A DNA stretch of 64,000 bases from an uncultured Acidimicrobiales bacterium (GTDB lineage: Bacteria; Actinomycetota; Acidimicrobiia; Acidimicrobiales; SZUA-35): positions 1 through 64,000 of the forward strand of contig CALKTH010000100.1 of assembly GCA_937997485.1 (NCBI GenBank), in the 5' to 3' direction. Below the pieces are notes generated by a model that had not been told where the DNA came from, ran no database searches, and saw only the letters and a program-made list of their open reading frames with translations. Positions 8,155 through 15,640 of the stretch are shown piece by piece. The position numbers and the translations under genes are program-made. Numbering within the stretch: the first letter of the stretch is position 1; each line of letters begins with the position of its first letter.

Positions 8155-9921
8155 TCAGGAAGCAGGTGGCGCGACGGCGTCTCGAAGTTCTCGCTTCAGG
8201 ATCTTTCCGGAGGCGTTGCGAGGAAGTGACTCGTTCACGATGGTGACGACCGCTGGCACCTTGAACTTGGCCAACCGCTCCCCCACGAACTGCTGAACGT
8301 CCGCCGTAGTGAGCGCCTCGCCCTCCTTCACCATGATGTGGCAGGCCAGCTCTTCGCCAAGGCGCTCGTCGGGAATGCCGTAAACGGCAGCCTCATAGAC
8401 GGCCGGATGTTCGTAGATCGTGGCCTCGATCTCCGCGCAGTAGATGTTCTCGCCGCCTCGCAGAATCATGTCCTTGGCTCGATCGCTGACGTAGACGAAG
8501 CCTTCTTCGTCGATACGACCGATGTCGCCACTTCGCAGCCAGCCATCCACGATCGTTTCGGCCGTGGCGTCCGGACGGTTCCAGTAGCCCTTGATCAGAT
8601 TCGGACCACGGAACCAGATCTCACCCGTTTCGCCGGTGCCAAGCGTGTTGCCTTCCGGGTCGGTAATCCGCACATCCATGATTGGGACCGGGCGGCCAGT
8701 CGAAGTGGGATTGTTGACGAAATCGTCACCAGCGTTTTGGGGTCCGTACGCATTCGTCTCGGTCATGCCGTAGCCCAGGCCGGGGCGGCCCTTCGAGAAG
8801 TTCTCGTCAATACGCTTCACGAGCTCGGGTGGCATCGGGGCGCCGCCGCCACCGACGGACTTCAAGCTGGACGTGTCTCGCTCAGCGAAGGTCGGCGCTT
8901 CGAGCAAGTCCCAGCTCATCGTGGGAACACCAACGAAGTTCGTCACCTGCTCTCGCTCGATGAGCTCGAGGGCCCGATCCGGGTCCCACTTGTGCGTCAT
9001 CACGAGCTTGGAGCCGCCGACGAAGGCGCCGAGCATCACCGGCACGAGCCCGGTCACGTGGAACAGCGGCACACACAGCATGAAGGCGGACTGCGCTGGA
9101 GCATCGGGGTCGGGCTCGACGGGGCCGTCTCGGAGCGCGGCGACGGCGGCACGGGCGGCGAAGGCAAGCAATGCGCTCAGGATGGCTCGATGCGAGCTCA
9201 CGGCCCCCTTGGGCCGGCCGGTAGTACCTGACGTGTAGAGGATGGTCACGTTCTCGTCCGGCTCGATGTCGACCTCTGGCATCGTGCCACCGGCAGCGAT
9301 CGCATCGGCGAGATCCACGACGCCCTCGGGCAGCTCGCCGGTCGCTCGGGCGACCAGCACCTGCACGTCGATGGCTCCATCAGCGGCCTGCTGCATTCGC
9401 TCGAGCCGCTCCGGATCGGCGATCACAACCTTCGAGCCGGAATCATTGATCGCGAACTCGAGTTCGTCGGTCAACCACCACGCGTTGAGCGGAACAGCAA
9501 CGGCGCCGATCGAGGTGATGGCAACGAACGAAGCGATCCATTCGGGGTAGTTGCGCATGGCGATGGCCACACGGTCGCCCTTCTCGACACCGTAGGTGTT
9601 GACCAGAGCGTGTCCGATTGCTCCTGCCGTTTCGAGCACGCGGGGCATGGCCCATCGTTCGTCTTCGTAGATGATGAACTCGTCCTCTCGCATGGCAGCG
9701 AGACCGAAGAGAGCGCGGATGTTCGGCGGCGTTCCGGCGAAGACCTTGGTCGGCACGCCGAGCACGTCTGTCTCGCTGATGGCGAACATCGTGTCGGGGG
9801 CGCACACTGCGGCGCACGCATCGGCGAAGGAGAGTCGTTCTGTTGTCACGGGCGCCGAAGGTAGCCCGGAGTGACTCTGGCGACGAACTGCCGATCGATC
9901 GGCGTCGTCGATCGATGTCAC
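8155..9921 (-). CDS. Acyl-CoA ligase / AMP-dependent synthetase (ANL superfamily)
   Basis: 588 residues. ANL motifs appear in order: ILYTSGTTGRPKG (P-loop, about 227-239), GYGMTE (383-388), SDRAKDMILRGGENIYCAEI (hinge and A8), and the acyl-adenylation Lys573 in PRNASGKILKREL. It activates a carboxylic acid to its CoA thioester via an acyl-AMP. The GTG start at 9921 overlaps the stop of the GGDEF-EAL gene by 4 nt (GTGA), suggesting coupling; a second in-frame GTG at 9849 (VTTERLSFADAC) would remove a 24-residue tail poor in conserved residues and is a credible alternative. With the P450 and the ACAD operon nearby, a medium/long-chain, branched or steroid-type acid is a likely substrate. Confidence 0.9.
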   Translation of the reverse strand: MTSIDDADRSAVRRQSHSGLPSAPVTTERLSFADACAAVCAPDTMFAISETDVLGVPTKVFAGTPPNIRALFGLAAMREDEFIIYEDERWAMPRVLETAGAIGHALVNTYGVEKGDRVAIAMRNYPEWIASFVAITSIGAVAVPLNAWWLTDELEFAINDSGSKVVIADPERLERMQQAADGAIDVQVLVARATGELPEGVVDLADAIAAGGTMPEVDIEPDENVTILYTSGTTGRPKGAVSSHRAILSALLAFAARAAVAALRDGPVEPDPDAPAQSAFMLCVPLFHVTGLVPVMLGAFVGGSKLVMTHKWDPDRALELIEREQVTNFVGVPTMSWDLLEAPTFAERDTSSLKSVGGGGAPMPPELVKRIDENFSKGRPGLGYGMTETNAYGPQNAGDDFVNNPTSTGRPVPIMDVRITDPEGNTLGTGETGEIWFRGPNLIKGYWNRPDATAETIVDGWLRSGDIGRIDEEGFVYVSDRAKDMILRGGENIYCAEIEATIYEHPAVYEAAVYGIPDERLGEELACHIMVKEGEALTTADVQQFVGERLAKFKVPAVVTIVNESLPRNASGKILKRELRDAVAPPAS

Positions 9922-11543
9922 GAAGAGCTGGACGTCGCCTCTTGGGGTACGTCGAACGTCTTGTTCAGCACCGGCACGATCTGCGCAGCGGGGGCAGGGC
10001 GGTGGAAGTAGAAGCCCTGGATGCGGTGCACGCCGAGCTCACGAAGCACGAGCACTTGCTCGGGTTCTTCCACGCCCTCGGCAATGGTCTCCATGCCGAT
10101 CGAGTCGGCGAGTGCGACGATGGCCGTGATGATCTTGCGATCCACGTGATCGTTGGCAACGTCGATGACGAAGGCCCGGTCGATCTTGAGCGTGTCGACC
10201 ATGTCGAGGCGCTTCAGCTGGCTCAGAGAGGCTCGGCTGGTGCCGAAGTCGTCGATGGCGAGCTTGACGCCCATGTCCACGAGGTCTCGCAGAATCGTCA
10301 GGCGAGAGTCGAGGCGCTCGACGATGAGTTCTTCGGTCAGCTCGAGCTCGAGCTGGCTTGGTGAGATCCCGGTTTCGGCCAGAACTCGGCGGACGAGATC
10401 AATGAGCCCAGCGTCGATGAGCTGGCGTTCGGCGACGTTGACCGAGACCATGACGGGCCGGCCCACGGTTTGTGACCAGAAGGCTGCTTGGCGACACGAC
10501 TCGCGAAGCACGTGTTCACCGACGTCGACAATCAGCCCGGATTCCGCGGCCACGCTCAAGAACGCTCCCGGAGGGATCATTCCCCGCTCTGGATGCTGCC
10601 AGCGGACAAGCGCCTCCAGTCGATCAACACTGCCGTCTCGAACGTCGATGATCGGCTGATAGTGGACGATGAGCTGGCCAGTGCGAATGGCCTGACGGAG
10701 ATCTCGTTCGACGGCGAGTCGGGCCACGGCTTCTTCCCGCAACTCGGCGTCGAAGACGACGTAGCGGGACCCGCCGGCCTCCTTGGCCTTGTACATGGCG
10801 ACATCGGCATCACGAAGGAGATCTTCGGCTGTCGCTTCGCCCTTGGAGAAGTATGCGATGCCGATGGACGCGCTGATCATCTGCTGCGATTCGTCGCTCA
10901 GCGTCGCCGGTTCCTTCAGCGATTCGAGGATGCGATCGGCGAGATTCGTGAGATCGCTGATCGCTGGCACACCGGAGGAGATGATGACGAACTCGTCGCC
11001 ACCGAAGCGGCCGACGATGTCTTCTTCACGCACGCATTCACGTAGCCGGTCGGCCACGGTGTTGAGGACTTCATCGCCAGCGGAGTGGCCGATGGAATCG
11101 TTCACGACCTTCAGACGGTCGAGGTCGAGAAGGATCACGCCCACGAGGTTGTTCGTGCGACGGTCAGCGATTCGTTGGTGGAGCTCATCGCTCAGGCCAG
11201 CACGGTTGACGAGGCCCGTGAGCATGTCGTGGCGAGCATCGTGTTCGATCTTCTCGAGACGCTCGATCGTGGTTGCATTGCGGCGAACAGTCGCCAACAG
11301 GAACGCGATGAGGATGGTGAGAACCACACCGACGGCGAGCGCAATCCATGAGCCCACATGATTGACCGCAGGGTCGGTCTCCGTAGAGCGAATGATGGAG
11401 AACAACCCGAACGAGAGCGCCGTACCCAAGAACAGGACCGCAGGCACGAGGGCGCGTTGCATCGGAGGCCCCTCGTGCTCGCCCTCAACAGAGGACGAGG
11501 ACGGACTCACTTCGGGATGCAGCGCGGCGCGTTCAGCGTTCAC
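9918..11543 (-). CDS. Membrane GGDEF-EAL protein (c-di-GMP turnover)
   Basis: 541 residues. Two hydrophobic segments (about 31-50 and 64-85) anchor it in the membrane with only a short loop between, so no sizeable sensor domain is visible. The cyclase domain has an intact GGDEF (181-185) and an inhibitory I-site RxxD (Arg172-Asp175) five residues before it. The phosphodiesterase domain has EAL (310-312), ELTEE, DDFGT (431-435), LKIDRAF (Lys453) and AEGVE (Glu489), so both activities look possible. The GTG start at 11543 has a GGGCAGGG just upstream; ATG 11462 is an alternative that would keep both membrane segments. Its stop overlaps the acyl-CoA ligase start. Confidence 0.92.
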   Translation of the reverse strand: MNAERAALHPEVSPSSSSVEGEHEGPPMQRALVPAVLFLGTALSFGLFSIIRSTETDPAVNHVGSWIALAVGVVLTILIAFLLATVRRNATTIERLEKIEHDARHDMLTGLVNRAGLSDELHQRIADRRTNNLVGVILLDLDRLKVVNDSIGHSAGDEVLNTVADRLRECVREEDIVGRFGGDEFVIISSGVPAISDLTNLADRILESLKEPATLSDESQQMISASIGIAYFSKGEATAEDLLRDADVAMYKAKEAGGSRYVVFDAELREEAVARLAVERDLRQAIRTGQLIVHYQPIIDVRDGSVDRLEALVRWQHPERGMIPPGAFLSVAAESGLIVDVGEHVLRESCRQAAFWSQTVGRPVMVSVNVAERQLIDAGLIDLVRRVLAETGISPSQLELELTEELIVERLDSRLTILRDLVDMGVKLAIDDFGTSRASLSQLKRLDMVDTLKIDRAFVIDVANDHVDRKIITAIVALADSIGMETIAEGVEEPEQVLVLRELGVHRIQGFYFHRPAPAAQIVPVLNKTFDVPQEATSSSS

Positions 11544-11583
11544 CCCTGCCCTGTCGGCACGCAGCGTTGCGACATGAGCGAGT

Positions 11584-11625
11584 GGCAGATGAGCGACAGC
11601 GAGTGTCGAATCAGTCGCTCATGCC
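11584..11625 (-). terminator. Hairpin at the end of the nucleoside phosphorylase gene
   Basis: ATGAGCGAC (11589-11597) pairs with GTCGCTCAT (11614-11622), and the stem extends with GGC/GCC outside a one-base bulge. One arm includes the last codons of the phosphorylase gene, whose TGA falls in the loop. No U-tract. A related ATGAGCGA also occurs at 11572-11579. Confidence 0.5.
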
Positions 11626-12639
11626 GACGCCGACGAGCAGAGCGTCGAGGACTGCTTTCGGATCGGGCATCGTTGGTGCTGCGCCCGGCCCAGGCGACGG
11701 GTTGACCAGGCTGGATGTCACCGTGACACACGCCGTGGCCGCCACTCCGAGCGCTTCGGCCACAGCGAGCAGGGAGGCAATCTCGCACTCCACGACGTCA
11801 ACACCCAGCGCTGCGAGCGCTGTGACTTCGTGCTCCGTCGATCGGTACGGCGTGGGAACCGTCCAGGTCGACCCCAACCGAGCCTGAACACCTCGGCGGT
11901 TCAGCGCCCGACCGACATCCTCAGCGAACGCAAGATCCGCCTCGGCGAACGTCTCCGCTGGCAGGTAGTGCTGAGAGATACCGTCGTCTCGGACGGCGCG
12001 TTCGATCACGATGACCTCGCCCACCGCAACATCGGACCGGATGGCTCCCGCACTGCCAAGAATGGCGAAACGGTCTGCTCCAAGGAGCGCAACTTGGTTC
12101 TCTACCTGGCCGATCATCGCGGTCGCTCCGGGGCTGAGGCATGTCACGCCGATGATCGGTCCCGGTCCAACCGTGGTGAACATCGTTGCGTTGCTTGGCG
12201 CCAAGAGGTCGTTCCGTTCGAACCGAGCATCTTCGGCAAGCAGGTTCGCGTACATGCCGTGAAAGGCGAAGATGATCGACGACGGCAGGGGTCCCGGCTC
12301 CCAGCCCGAAGCAGCAGCGCGCTCGAGGAATGCAGATGCAGTAAAGAGCGAAGGATCCGACGCTGTCTTCGTTCGAAAGACTGGCGCCGATGCGGTGGCC
12401 CCGACGAGTTGTCGAGACCGCTCAGTCGCCGCCGAGCGCAGCTCGAGCCAGCTGCGGTAACCGTGTCCGTTCGCTATGGCGCGATGAGCATCAGCCAGCA
12501 CCGGCGGCCGGACCTGGCGCTGTCCGTGGCGTAGCCGGCGCAACGCCGATTCGTCGCCGGCCCGAGCCGAGCGAAGCAGTTCCTTCGCCAGCCGCTTGAG
12601 CTGGGCGAGATCCGGCTGGGATGGAAGTGGGGTTGCCAT
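11611..12639 (-). CDS. Nucleoside phosphorylase with an N-terminal helical module
   Basis: 342 residues; ATG preceded by AGGAGA at ideal distance. Residues 1-75 (DLAQLKRLAKELLRSARAGD, then LADAHRAIANGHGYRSWLEL) look like the short helical module that usually precedes ankyrin repeats in bacterial proteins, but no ankyrin repeats follow. From about residue 85 the protein is a PNP/UDP-family phosphorylase: GPGPIIGV, AILGSAGAIRSDVAVGEVIV and VVECEIASLLAVAEALGV, where the family usually has E-M-E before the ribose-binding segment. It should cleave a nucleoside with phosphate; the uridine phosphorylase branch is the closest by eye. A 202-nt gap without other genes separates it from hisE. The fusion is unusual. 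Confidence 0.78.
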   Translation of the reverse strand: MATPLPSQPDLAQLKRLAKELLRSARAGDESALRRLRHGQRQVRPPVLADAHRAIANGHGYRSWLELRSAATERSRQLVGATASAPVFRTKTASDPSLFTASAFLERAAASGWEPGPLPSSIIFAFHGMYANLLAEDARFERNDLLAPSNATMFTTVGPGPIIGVTCLSPGATAMIGQVENQVALLGADRFAILGSAGAIRSDVAVGEVIVIERAVRDDGISQHYLPAETFAEADLAFAEDVGRALNRRGVQARLGSTWTVPTPYRSTEHEVTALAALGVDVVECEIASLLAVAEALGVAATACVTVTSSLVNPSPGPGAAPTMPDPKAVLDALLVGVGMSD

Positions 12640-12828
12640 GTCATCTCCTCTGAACCCGTGGTCTGCAAACGGGCGAGGTCGATGAGACGGAACTCATTCA
12701 CATCGCAATCGAGGTGGACTCAGTCCTTCCCGCAGACCCGGAAGCACCCTCAGCGCTTCGCAAACCGTAGCGTGCGACTCGGCCCGCGACCAGTAGAGAA
12801 ACCCAGCTGGACGGCCGACGGTGGCGCA

Positions 12829-12834
12829 TAGGCT
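12829..12834 (+). promoter_or_regulatory. -10-like box for hisE (leaderless)
   Basis: TAGGCT fits the actinobacterial TANNNT -10 pattern and ends 7 nt before the GTG proposed for hisE, with no Shine-Dalgarno sequence between, as expected for a leaderless transcript. Confidence 0.5.
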
Positions 12835-12841
12835 CTCCTCC

Positions 12842-13138
12842 GTGAATCGCCCAGCCAGCACCACACTGCACGAGCTCGAAGAGGTTCTCGAGGGTCGCCG
12901 AAGCGCCGATCCATCCGAGTCCTACACCGCCAAGCTGCTGCAGGACCCCGAGCTCAACCAACGCAAGATCATGGAAGAGGCGTTCGAGGTCTGCCTCGAG
13001 CTGGGCCGAAGCGAGGTCCATACCGCGCACACTGCCGAAGAGGCGGCCGATCTCATCTATCACCTAATGGTGGGGTTGACCGGCGCTGGTGTTTCGATCG
13101 ACGACGTACTCAGCGTCCTGGAGGCCCGCCGCTCATGA
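12842..13138 (+). CDS. hisE: Phosphoribosyl-ATP pyrophosphatase
   Basis: 98 residues from GTG 12842; an upstream in-frame GTG at 12821 would put the -10 box inside the gene. The MazG-type helical fold is shown by LHELEEVLEGRR, SYTAKLLQD, KIMEEAFEVCLELGR and EEAADLIYHLMVGL, in which the paired acidic residues bind magnesium. It hydrolyses phosphoribosyl-ATP to phosphoribosyl-AMP, step two of histidine synthesis. Length is normal for the single-domain form. Its TGA overlaps the hisG ATG by 4 nt (ATGA), so the two histidine genes are translated together. The other his genes are not in this window. Confidence 0.92.
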   Translation: MNRPASTTLHELEEVLEGRRSADPSESYTAKLLQDPELNQRKIMEEAFEVCLELGRSEVHTAHTAEEAADLIYHLMVGLTGAGVSIDDVLSVLEARRS

Positions 13139-13974
13139 CCGCAACTGTCGCCATCCCCTCAAAGGGTCGTCTCCGTGAATCCTGCCTGGACTTGCTGAGT
13201 CATGCCGGATATCGAACCGGCGGTTTCAAGGGCGTTGCCTCGAACACGACATCGAACATCGAGTTCATCGAAATGCGTCCCCGCGACGCCGCGGCGTGGC
13301 TTCACGCTGGCCGGCTGGATGGCGCCTTCATCTCGACCGACACCGCACTCGAGAACGAGGTGCAGGACTGGCCCACCACCAACCTCGGCTACGCCCGCTC
13401 CGATCTCGTGATTGCTGTGAAGGAGAGCAACGCTGCGCAGACGCTCGACGACCTCGCAGGCGGCACCGTGGCAACGCACCTTCCCGGCTTCACCACTCGC
13501 TGGTTCGCAGAGCGCAACGTCGACGTCAACGTTGTCGCCATGGGCGGCTCGCTCGAGGGTGTCTGTGCGACCGGAATGGCTGATGCCATCGTCGACCTCC
13601 GTGAGACTGGTGGCAGCCTCGCTCGCAACCGGCTCCGAGTGCTCGAGACCTCGCACTCTTGCCAGGCCACATTCACCACGGCTCACGACCCGTCCCCCGA
13701 GCTGGTTGACCTGGAGTTGCGGATCGGGGCCGCGCTCGCTGCCCGACGCACGCAGTACGTGATGCTCCATATTCCGAGCGACAAGATCGAATCGCTGAGC
13801 ACCGTGTTCCCCGGACTCGCAGCGCCAACGATTCTGCCCCTGGCCGGGCGAGACGATCTCGTCGCCGCTCACATGGTGGTCAACAAGCAGGACCTGTGGG
13901 CCCGCTTGGCCGACCTCCGGGCAATGGGAGCCACGGGGATCGTGGCCCTGCCGACCGACGCCATTCTGGAGTAG
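13135..13974 (+). CDS. hisG: ATP phosphoribosyltransferase (long form)
   Basis: 279 residues, the size of the long, HisZ-independent form, with a C-terminal regulatory domain of about 75 residues that binds histidine. The catalytic part begins VAIPSKGRLRESCLDLL, contains LDGAFISTDTALEN and ends with GMADAIVDLRETGGSLARN, the PRPP-binding loop region. The C-terminal domain includes YVMLHIPSDKIESLSTVFPG and VNKQDLWARLADLRAMGATG. It catalyses the committed step of histidine synthesis, joining ATP and PRPP, and is usually feedback-inhibited by histidine. Coupled to hisE by a 4-nt overlap. It converges on a methyltransferase gene only 12 nt away. Confidence 0.95.
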   Translation: MTATVAIPSKGRLRESCLDLLSHAGYRTGGFKGVASNTTSNIEFIEMRPRDAAAWLHAGRLDGAFISTDTALENEVQDWPTTNLGYARSDLVIAVKESNAAQTLDDLAGGTVATHLPGFTTRWFAERNVDVNVVAMGGSLEGVCATGMADAIVDLRETGGSLARNRLRVLETSHSCQATFTTAHDPSPELVDLELRIGAALAARRTQYVMLHIPSDKIESLSTVFPGLAAPTILPLAGRDDLVAAHMVVNKQDLWARLADLRAMGATGIVALPTDAILE

Positions 13975-13986
13975 CGACTCCTCGCG

Positions 13987-14850
13987 TCACGCCGATGGCT
14001 GTGACGAGGCTCGCTGAACCGAACAGATGAAGAAGCCGGTGTGCTTGGAGACGGTGAACACTCCCCCGCTCGCGTCCATTCGATCAGCGACGAGCTGGCG
14101 AAGGCGATCCGCCTCCTCATCGTCCGCATCCAGTGCCGGTGCTGACGACATCATGAACGCCACGACGTCCTCGAGATCGGTGACCGCAAGCGTGTCGTCG
14201 TAGCGAGTCCAGGTCACCTCGTTGAAGCGGTCCATCAACTCGGTTGCTGCGATCGCTGGCGAGAAGGTGTCATTCACTTCGTAGCGGGCCTCGTCACCGA
14301 ACACGGCAACTCGGGCCTCCTCGATCTCGGCGAGGTGCCCTGGGCCATTCGTCATGATCACGCACCGCCCTCCCGGCCGAAGAACTCTCACCATCTCGTC
14401 GAGCGCCCGGTCAGGCTCGGGCACGTGATAGAGCGCGTAGGTCGAGACGATGAGATCGAAGGAGTCGTCGTCGAACGGCAGCGAGCGTGCATCTGCGACC
14501 CGGCCCTGGACCGAGCGAATCGGCGCGAGAGCACCGGCCCGCGCGGTTGCTTCCTCCACCATTCCTGGTGACAGGTCGAGGAGTGTGAGCCGGAGCGCTG
14601 CGCCCGCCTGCTTCACCCTTTCCGCCGCGTCGCCCCAGAACAGGCCGGTCCCGCATCCGACGTCGAGAACGTCGCCGTCCTTCGGCCATGGGATGGCCGA
14701 GGCGAGCAGCTCGAAGGCCGAAACCGGAGCCGTGCGGTAGGCCACATGCAGATTCGCCCGCTTGGCCAAATTCGAACCATCCCGATACTGGACCGTTCGC
14801 AGATGATCCGGATCTGTTGCCGCCGTTGTGTTCTGTGCAGGTCCGTTCAT
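13987..14850 (-). CDS. Class I SAM-dependent methyltransferase (type 11)
   Basis: 287 residues with AAGGAG 6 nt before the ATG. Motif I is VLDVGCGTGLFWGDA, motif II LTLLDLSPGMVEEA, then VADARSLPFDDDSFDLIVST and LDEMVRVLRPGGRCVIMTNG, the ordinary order of a class I small-molecule methyltransferase. The C-terminal third (VTWTRYDDTLAVTDLEDVVAF) resembles UbiE/biotin-synthesis-type relatives but no specific substrate motif is visible. It begins 9 nt after the HAD hydrolase stop and is probably co-transcribed with it. Confidence 0.82.
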   Translation of the reverse strand: MNGPAQNTTAATDPDHLRTVQYRDGSNLAKRANLHVAYRTAPVSAFELLASAIPWPKDGDVLDVGCGTGLFWGDAAERVKQAGAALRLTLLDLSPGMVEEATARAGALAPIRSVQGRVADARSLPFDDDSFDLIVSTYALYHVPEPDRALDEMVRVLRPGGRCVIMTNGPGHLAEIEEARVAVFGDEARYEVNDTFSPAIAATELMDRFNEVTWTRYDDTLAVTDLEDVVAFMMSSAPALDADDEEADRLRQLVADRMDASGGVFTVSKHTGFFICSVQRASSQPSA

Positions 14851-14859
14851 GTCGCTCCT

Positions 14860-15522
14860 TCAGTCGAGGGCAATCAGGCGATCAGCAAGCTCTCCGAAGT
14901 CGTTGACGATCATCTCTGGTGCCTTATAGACACTGGCATAGGTCATCCCGGGCCGGCGGACGAACGCCGTGGACAGGCCAGCCGCCCGAGCGCCAGCAAG
15001 GTCCCAGTCATGGCAGGCGACCATCCACAACTGGTCCGGGCGTACCCCAGCGACCTCTGCCGCGTGCACATACGGCGCCCGCGCCGGCTTGTACGTGCGC
15101 ACGGCATCAACCGACAGCACATGATCGAACAGCGGCATGAGCCCGGCGCGATCGAGCTGAGCTTCCACGGAAGCAGTCGCGCTGTTCGTCAGAGCGATCG
15201 TGGTCCAGCCCGCCTCGCGGAGTCGTGTGAGACCGTCGGCCACATCCGGGTACGGCTCCAACGTTCCCATGGCCTGGGCCACCTGGGCCCACTCTCGGTC
15301 GCCAGTCTCTCGATTCGACGTGGCCGCCACCGCGTGGAGGGCGCTCTGGGCCAGAGCCGTGAAGTCTGCATAGTGCCCGGCTGCCGTTGTCGCCATCGAA
15401 AGCTGCAGCAGCTTCTGAAACCACACGATGAATCCGCCCTCTTCGTTCAACACGTGATCGAGCACCGAACGCACGGGGGCGAGGTCGAGCGTGGTCTCGT
15501 TGATGTCAAAGACGGCAGGCAT
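14860..15522 (-). CDS. HAD-superfamily hydrolase, haloacid dehalogenase type II-like
   Basis: 220 residues. Motif I is VFDINETTLD with nucleophile Asp6, in the form found in L-2-haloacid dehalogenase relatives rather than phosphatases. Motif II is ALTNS, motif III has TYKPARAPY with the conserved Lys, and motif IV reads VACHDWDLAGARAAGLSTAFV. The helical cap occupies about residues 15-95. Enzymes of this type displace halide from short 2-haloacids via an aspartyl ester, but many members are unproven, so a broader hydrolase role is possible. It leads a two-gene run with the methyltransferase. Confidence 0.8.
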   Translation of the reverse strand: MPAVFDINETTLDLAPVRSVLDHVLNEEGGFIVWFQKLLQLSMATTAAGHYADFTALAQSALHAVAATSNRETGDREWAQVAQAMGTLEPYPDVADGLTRLREAGWTTIALTNSATASVEAQLDRAGLMPLFDHVLSVDAVRTYKPARAPYVHAAEVAGVRPDQLWMVACHDWDLAGARAAGLSTAFVRRPGMTYASVYKAPEMIVNDFGELADRLIALD

Positions 15523-15613
15523 GAGCAGACGGTAGCGGAGTCATCACATTGCGTGGTGAAGTACCGTTGTTTCTGTTTTTCTCCGTTTTTCTTATCTCTC
15601 AGCTGTTGAACAC

Positions 15614-15634
15614 CGAACACCTGTTTGCTACCAT
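15614..15634 (+). promoter_or_regulatory. LexA-like SOS box next to a -10 box
   Basis: CGAAC-ACCT-GTTTG (15614-15627) matches the actinobacterial LexA operator CGAAC-N4-GTTCG at nine of ten defined positions. Two bases later is TACCAT (15629-15634), a TANNNT -10 element ending 6 nt before the ATG, which has no Shine-Dalgarno sequence. LexA bound here would cover the core promoter. A T-rich tract lies upstream at 15567-15596. Confidence 0.55.
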
Positions 15635-15640
15635 CGAGAA

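Noticed and set aside
8101-8187. CTTCGAGACG (8101-8110) and CGTCTCGAAG (8178-8187), a 10-bp inverted repeat
   Set aside because: The 67-nt spacing and position of one arm inside the ligase coding end make it less likely than the 8063-8101 hairpin as a terminator; it may be chance or a weak alternative structure.
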